Origin: Dactylellina haptotyla
Lineage: Eukaryota; Ascomycota; Orbiliomycetes; Orbiliales; Orbiliaceae
NCBI GenBank assembly: GCA_031310005.1
Contig: CM062388.1
Location: forward strand, 1,922,001-1,986,000
DNA length: 64,000 bases
Direction: 5' to 3'
Positions 58,567 to 64,000 of the stretch are shown in pieces (position 1 is the stretch's first letter; each line of letters begins with the position of its first letter). Under the pieces are notes generated by a model that searched no databases, was not told the DNA's origin, and worked only from the letters and a program-made list of their open reading frames with translations. The translations under genes and the position numbers were made by a program.

Positions 58567-59200
58567 CTTGGCGCCTACTGTTTTCGGAAATGGATAAGAC
58601 GGCGTTAACCCGTATTTTGATTGAATAGCTTTCTTATAATGGGTAAAGATATCTACTTCTTTCTTTTAAATGGTCCACAATATATATCTGGAAAACGAAA
58701 AATAAATTTATTCTACAGATTACTGCTCAAGTATTTATACATTTTCGGTTTCTTACTTCGAGCGGAAATCCGATTGACTATTCATTCATAATGCGATCGG
58801 CCTGGTCAGCAATTTGGTCGCATTCTCCAACCAATGCGAAAATACGGAATTGAAGTAATAGTGTGGGCTGGATGTGGTATAAATGAGGGGTTGGTTGATA
58901 TAATGGATATATAAGATATGACATTATAGAGCCCCACGTCGAATCCGAGTTGTAGATGCCGCACGGTAAGAGGAAGCCTTCCCTAAATAGGAAAGGCTCA
59001 TACTGGTGGGTACCAATAGCATCGCATCTAGTATTATTAACAAGGTTGTGTGCGATGTGGAGATATCTGACCCACTAGTTTCTTAGTCTCAATCCAGCCG
59101 TTAGATACTAGTTGGAATCTGAACGTAAAGAGCTTTGAACCAATGAGCACCTTTGACGAACAAGAGTTTCTTATCAATTTTGTTTATCCTCCGTCGGGAG
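58567..59200. other. intergenic, 634 bp
   Basis: Divergent spacer between the coiled-coil gene and a small Cys-rich frame. AT-rich. Nothing else recognised. Confidence 0.5.
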
Positions 59201-59425
59201 ATGGCTTATTATTCCATAGTTAGCGAAAGTGGCTGCCACACCTGTCGTGATGGCGGCACCAAGAACATTATGTGCACAAAGCCAGTCCAGGTGAACAATC
59301 CGGGCTTTCCGCGATTCTGTTGTTCTACCCACTACCGTAAAGTCGTTGTTTGCTATTTACACAGTACAGACTACGAGCAAAAGACCTATTGGGCACACTG
59401 CTTTCTACAGTTGGAGAAACAATAA
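59201..59425 (+). CDS. possible small Cys/His-rich orphan protein (74 aa)
   Basis: From ATG 59201 the frame encodes 74 residues with clustered cysteines and histidines (GCHTCRDGG, IMCTK, FCCSTHY, VVCYLH, AHCF). The spacing could bind a metal ion but matches no family I can name. The first half has codon choice like real genes here. It may instead be the last exon of a longer gene or a relic. No signal peptide. Confidence 0.35.
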   Translation: MAYYSIVSESGCHTCRDGGTKNIMCTKPVQVNNPGFPRFCCSTHYRKVVVCYLHSTDYEQKTYWAHCFLQLEKQ

Positions 59426-59575
59426 ACCGCGTTTCTCGTACGCTAAAGAGATATCTATGAAATCAAGTCATTTGGTGATAATTAAAACTTGTAAATATCC
59501 GAGCCAACCCGACCCCTTTAGCTAGAGGGGATTTGTTTAAATTTAAAGCCCAAATTTGAAATGCCCACAATTATC

Positions 59576-61218
59576 CTACAGCTCGCGAAAGATATCAAGT
59601 ATGTTCAAGCTGATTAAAACAAACTCGGGGAATGTATATTTGATATCGTATTGTGTAGCTGGGATTACCATTCTAAAGTTCTTCCCGGTACGAGATGAAA
59701 TATGGTTTTCGATAAAATAGTACTGCAGGTCGTCTTCTTCGCCACAGTGAATGGCGACTTCTAATTGGCTGAACCTTGGGTTTTTCGAGAGCGAATCTTC
59801 GATAATGAACATAGTGGTAATTTCCCGGGTAATTTTGAATCCAAAGAGGTGGATAAGACGTAGGCTTTTCATCTATATTTGATGCCACTGCGTTAGTCTC
59901 CATTAACTAATCCGATAGGTATTGAAACATACTGGAGGAATATTGATCATTTCTGAGCTCTCAACAACAAGCATCAACTCTTCCAGTTCTTCGAAATATT
60001 GCAGATCATGAAGGCTAAGATATGGGTCGCTGTTATCTGTATAAAGCAGCCTGTTTGATCCATCTTCAAATACTAAAGCTAATTTACGAAGTCGCTCGTG
60101 TCTTTTGATAAACCTTGCTGCTAGATACCGAGGAGCCTTCAGGTTGGATAAGAGCAAGAGTAGTACTTTCAGTGGCGAACAGTTTTCTAGAAATCTCTCG
60201 ATCTCTTCAATATTATTTGATGAAGTCCAAAGTGCAATACTTGTGATGTTAGTCATTTTTGGCAGATACATCGCCGTAAAAGTTAGCAGTGGCTCCAAAT
60301 CTACCAGCATCAACGAATGAACCGTGGTAAGGTCCTCGATATATGGAAATAGAACAGTAAGATAGTGGGGTCTACTAAGATTTTTAATCAAAAGAGACTT
60401 CAATCTTCCGTATCTGGGTTGAACCACCGCCCATTTCATCGATTCACATTCCTCTGAGTGGTCTGAAGATAAAAGAGCTATAATTCTCGCCCCGGAATCG
60501 AGATTGGTACTAGTTTCTACGAGGCAATCGGGGTCGAACAATAGTTCCATATGTTCGAGAGAGGGGCCAGAAACACCCACAAACTGCTGTAGGATTGGCA
60601 ATAGGTCTTCGCGAATCCTGGATACATGAAGGCTACGGAGGTTCGGACAGCTTATGTTGATCTGTTGCTGCAACAAGCTGGCAGTTTCGTCTGTTATGTG
60701 GTCCGGAACTTGGAAGTCGACAGATGCGATACTGGTTTGGGAGCTCCAATCAATATGCTGGAGAAGGCCTATGCTATCAGCATCGATGGAATGAAGCTGG
60801 TCCTTTTCGAGGTTCCCGATGAACGAGGCCACATTTTCCGATCGCGCAAGATCATGCTCTTGTCGAGATCGTTCGTCCTCAATCGTGGAGGATGTTTCAA
60901 TTTCTAAGATTGTGATCTTCCGAATGTGATTCATCTCAAGATATTGATTCTTCGACGCAATCTGAGTCGAAATGTTGAAGTCTTGAACATGTTGGTACTC
61001 CAGAGTCACCGCGCTGTACAAGAGGGGATTCGCGATTTCGTTGAGCCGGCGGTTCACCAGTGATAGATTAAATAAATCGGGTCTTTTTTCATATTGAGCC
61101 TACCCAAGACGCCGTCAGAGCTACTGAGAAGATCTTTTTGCTACCACCAGGAACTCACAGGAAACAGGCCAAATATATCGAGAAGAATCTCGGTTGGTAG
61201 ATTCTCAAGCCACCCCAT
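59576..61218 (-). CDS. F-box/LRR-like protein 6 (3 exons, 507 aa)
   Basis: Exons 61218-61159, 61099-59933 and 59872-59576, all phase 0. Exon 1 is 20 codons (MGWLENLPTEILLDIFGLFP) and exon 2 opens AQYEKRPDLFNLSLVNRRLN, the same arrangement as genes 5 and 7. LRR-like strands include CPNLRSLHVSRIREDLLPIL, RLKSLLIKNLSRPHYL and LEELMLVVESSEMINIPP. The intron in the middle of gene 5 (after exon 2) is absent here. A CTAAC branch point precedes the last exon, which opens MKSLRLIHLFGFKI, like LPQLRTIRFLNF in gene 5. Predicted SCF receptor, target unknown. It is divergent from gene 7 with 368 bp between starts. Confidence 0.82.
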
Positions 61219-61586
61219 TTTGAACGCAAAATGCCAGAGTTCGATAACCGTCCTGAAGGCTAGCGAGAGTGAGATAAGGTTGAGGGAAGGTACGATAGTG
61301 TTCGTTTCGTGGCTCGTCCTCTGCCTGGAGCTGCAGTTGCAATTGTGTTGCTATGAACAAATGCAACAAGATAGCTATCGTACCCCCCACAGAATTCGAG
61401 CGGGGCGTGTAGACGTCTGTTAAATTGCACGGAATTCCGAGGTTCGAGCGCGCGTTAATTGTACGGTATCAAAACTAAAAGTCTGAAAAGAGGCTTTTAG
61501 ACCAAAGAGTATATCAGTATATTACACTATGTCCATCAGGTAAAGAGGTAACTATCGGTGCAATCACAGTGGTAGTCTCAGACAAG
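61219..61586. promoter_or_regulatory. bidirectional promoter region between F-box genes 6 and 7
   Basis: The two ATGs are 368 bp apart and point outward, so this short stretch must hold both promoters. No motif could be assigned with confidence. Confidence 0.5.
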
Positions 61587-63521
61587 ATGACCTCCATACT
61601 CGACCTACCCAACGAGATCTTACACGACCTCCTTAGCTATTTATCAGTAAGCTAGTCGCCACTGGCCACAGTCTTCTAGTCGTAGTTTCCAAGCTCCGGC
61701 TGCAAGTTCCCAATATCCGGCCAAGCTAACTGGAACCTCCCATTGTCATCCCCGAAATTGATTAGGCGAGACATCCACGCCGAAGTGGTCTACTGAGCGC
61801 CTGTCTCGTTAACCGGCGCTTCAACCAAATTACAACACCGATCCTCTACCACCACGTTGTAATAGACGCCCGCGGTATTGTTAACACTGCTGAAACCTTT
61901 AATACGTTACCAGACCCTGTTCTCAGATCACTTGGTCTGCCAAACCATCGGTCGATTGGTGATATTCGCCACCTGACAATTCGGAAACCTCAACCACATC
62001 ATCCACACGACCGTCCTAATTTTCTTTCTTCCGATTCCTCGAGATTTCTACTTCAGTTGCTTGCTTCTTTGGACCCTGAAAAGATACAATCATTAGAGTA
62101 TGTCAATATCCGTCTTCACATATCATATCCTTTCAACACAGAAGTATTATTGCTACAAACAAACGGCTACTAAATTGGAATCAGTATTGAATACGTCAAC
62201 TTTTCTTTCCTTCTGCTGCCGCATCTAAAAGGGCTCGGTATTGTTTATTCCACATTTGAAATGAGAAAACACTTCAACGACTCACAGGTGTCCAAAATCG
62301 ATTCTCTCGACGAATCATCATTCCGCAATTTGGAGTACCTAAGGTTGCAGCTTCCAATACTTGCTCTAAAGAAAATCTGGGCGAAAATCGGAACTGGAAG
62401 CGAGTCTTTACGACATCTTTCCCTAAACATTTTAGGGCCTTCCTCGAACGCTCTCAACACGCCTTTTGAGGACGATGACGGGAGCGAGCCGTTTCCCAAA
62501 AACTGGGTCTTCCCCTCTATTCCTGCGAGTTCTTCTCTGCGATCGCTCTCCCTAGAATCATTGGATATCAGCTTTAGGAGGGCAGCCGATCTTCGCACTG
62601 TGATACCTCATAGCTTTCGACAACTCACTGACGTTAGATATATCCGGAGAATCTCTATCAGTAATTGCTGGAACGGTGGAACTCTACTAAGAGATGCTGC
62701 TTCAGAATTTCATTCACTGCGGTCTTTGAAACTGCTAAGCGCGTGCGATATGGTATTCTTCAATCAGATCCTACGGATACTTCCGCGGCCCCTAGAAGTT
62801 CTTGCATTCGATGGGTGGTGCGATGAAATGGGCCGCCCGGTCGAGAAAGAGGCAATGATGCTCCATCAGACATCTCTTCGAAAATTCTTCTTTCGATTAC
62901 GTAGATTCAGGAAAGGGCCGCTCGAGCTACGCGCATTCTATGGTACCGGAGCAATAAATGCGGCAAACCAAGCCACGGTGCCGTTCACGATTACAGACCT
63001 AGTTCAATTCACAAAAGTAGAAGAACTAGCTATTGCAATTTTCCCGACTGATGCGTACGAACTTATTAAGGTATCAAATCCTTTCTTTAAGCTACTCACT
63101 TTTGGTACATTCTCACCGTGGGCCCTAGCTGCCGAACCTGAAGGCACTATCTATCCTAAACTATTACTACGACAGCCGGTTGGATTGGGACTCAATAAAA
63201 CCTCGGTGGAGTATATGGGAGGTAGTCCAAAGATGGGTCCGGTTGGTGGAACTAGTCGAACTCAAAAGCAGCGGGCAGTCATCATTTGTTATACCGCGGC
63301 AGTGTCATTATACATCAAAACTAAAGGTAGTAGAATTACAGCCGACTCGCGGTTGGCCGGTAACGGCCGCCCGCCGCTTCATGGCTCAAATTATGGTCGA
63401 TGGAAACGGCTACCGGGTTACAACCATTAATTCCGTCTCGCAGGAAGATATCAGAATTCAACATCCCGAAATAGGTGTATTTGATGTTGAAGATGAAGAT
63501 TGGCAGGGGTATTTCTGGTAG
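61587..63521 (+). CDS. F-box/LRR-like protein 7 (at least 4 exons; last exon boundary uncertain)
   Basis: Exons 61587-61646, 61766-62097 and 62185-63070 are well supported. Exon 1 is again 20 codons (MTSILDLPNEILHDLLSYLS) and exon 2 opens ARHPRRSGLLSACLVNRRFN, matching genes 5 and 6. LRR-like strands include FRNLEYLRLQLPILAL and HSLRSLKLLSACDMVFF. Exon 3 ends phase 0 at TDAYELIK. The last exon is unclear. The frame ending at 63521 (DVEDEDWQGYFW) can be joined from several acceptors between 63071 and about 63335. Joining at 63176 instead keeps the previous frame to a stop near 63430. The 3' end may be decaying. Confidence 0.72.
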
Positions 63522-64000
63522 GTATACATGAACCCTCACGCCATTATCTTTAGCAGTTTGCGCTTTCCCTTTTTGGAGAGTATCTAACGTTTGATTTGAT
63601 CATAGGGAAACCGGGTTTTAGCTTTTCAATTTTGCCATATCCCTTCAATATAGATATTTTCGCATAATCAGAATATTTTTAGGTGTTAATATAATTTCTT
63701 GCTTCGAGTTTAATATGACGCCGATTCCACGATTGGTAACCTCTCGACTATCTATTTGCGGAAATCTATATCCTTTTGCTTCTTCTTGGCTGTCGCGTTT
63801 CCTGGTTACGGTGGTCGCTTTGCAAGTTTTGCCACATGGAACAGATGCATTTTATCTTGCTCTACTACAATCATGGCCCGGCAAGATTCCCATTTCTGAA
63901 CTCGGAAACTAAGCCTGCCTTCTTCTTAAGCGGTCAATTTTTTGTTCAGTACTGAGGTAGAGAAAGGTTCCAGGCTACATGAAATTAGAATTTACGAGAG
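63522..64000. other. right-end flank, about 0.5 kb
   Basis: 3' flank of F-box gene 7. A 65-codon frame at 63715-63912 is hydrophobic but has no supporting context. No gene is called. Confidence 0.5.

Overview
This window comes from the nuclear genome of a filamentous ascomycete (Pezizomycotina). The genes carry short introns (about 50-140 nt) with GT...AG ends and CTAAC/CTAAT branch points. The families are typical of such fungi: fungal rhodopsin-domain membrane protein, GH11 xylanase, Zn2Cys6 and C2H2 regulators, large F-box families and Kex2-processed secreted proteins. A Leotiomycetes-like host is my guess from family content and is not proven. No rRNA, tRNA, CRISPR array, transposon or virus-like element was recognised.

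Layout. 0-0.2 kb: start of an unassigned gene leaving the left edge. 0.86-4.9 kb: three tandem minus-strand paralogues resembling the fungal DUF7918 family. 5.9-7.7 kb: a seven-TM fungal rhodopsin-domain protein. 9.9-13.8 kb: mitochondrial-type acetyl-CoA acetyltransferase and a JmjC/cupin-8 hydroxylase. 13.8-17.2 kb: 3.4 kb without genes, upstream of a regulator with an N-terminal Zn2Cys6 cluster and two C-terminal C2H2 fingers. 21.1-28.2 kb: a secreted beta-propeller protein, a C2H2/SUMO-interacting-motif protein and a 1206-residue secreted Q/N-rich protein. 29.0-33.0 kb: housekeeping block (rhodanese/Cdc25-like phosphatase, Lcp5-type rRNA-processing factor, UBE2G1/Ubc15-type E2).

34.2-63.5 kb is an accessory-looking region with seven F-box genes that share a phase-0 intron inside the F-box, an eighth F-box gene fused to a nucleotidyltransferase-like domain, and decayed F-box relics. 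Between them lie a GH11 xylanase with two XlnR-type sites upstream, a Thr-rich repeat secreted protein, a small secreted protein and two small orphan genes.

The genes do not form one obvious pathway. The E2 enzyme and the F-box genes both belong to ubiquitin signalling, but the E2 is a conserved housekeeping gene while the F-box genes look like a fast-evolving local expansion. The most unusual items are the F-box expansion with its ancestral intron (including a GC-AG version), the F-box/nucleotidyltransferase fusion, the dual-zinc-domain regulator, the DUF7918-like triplet and the secreted Q/N-rich protein. Exon structures were derived by hand from splice signals, reading-frame phase and comparison between paralogues.
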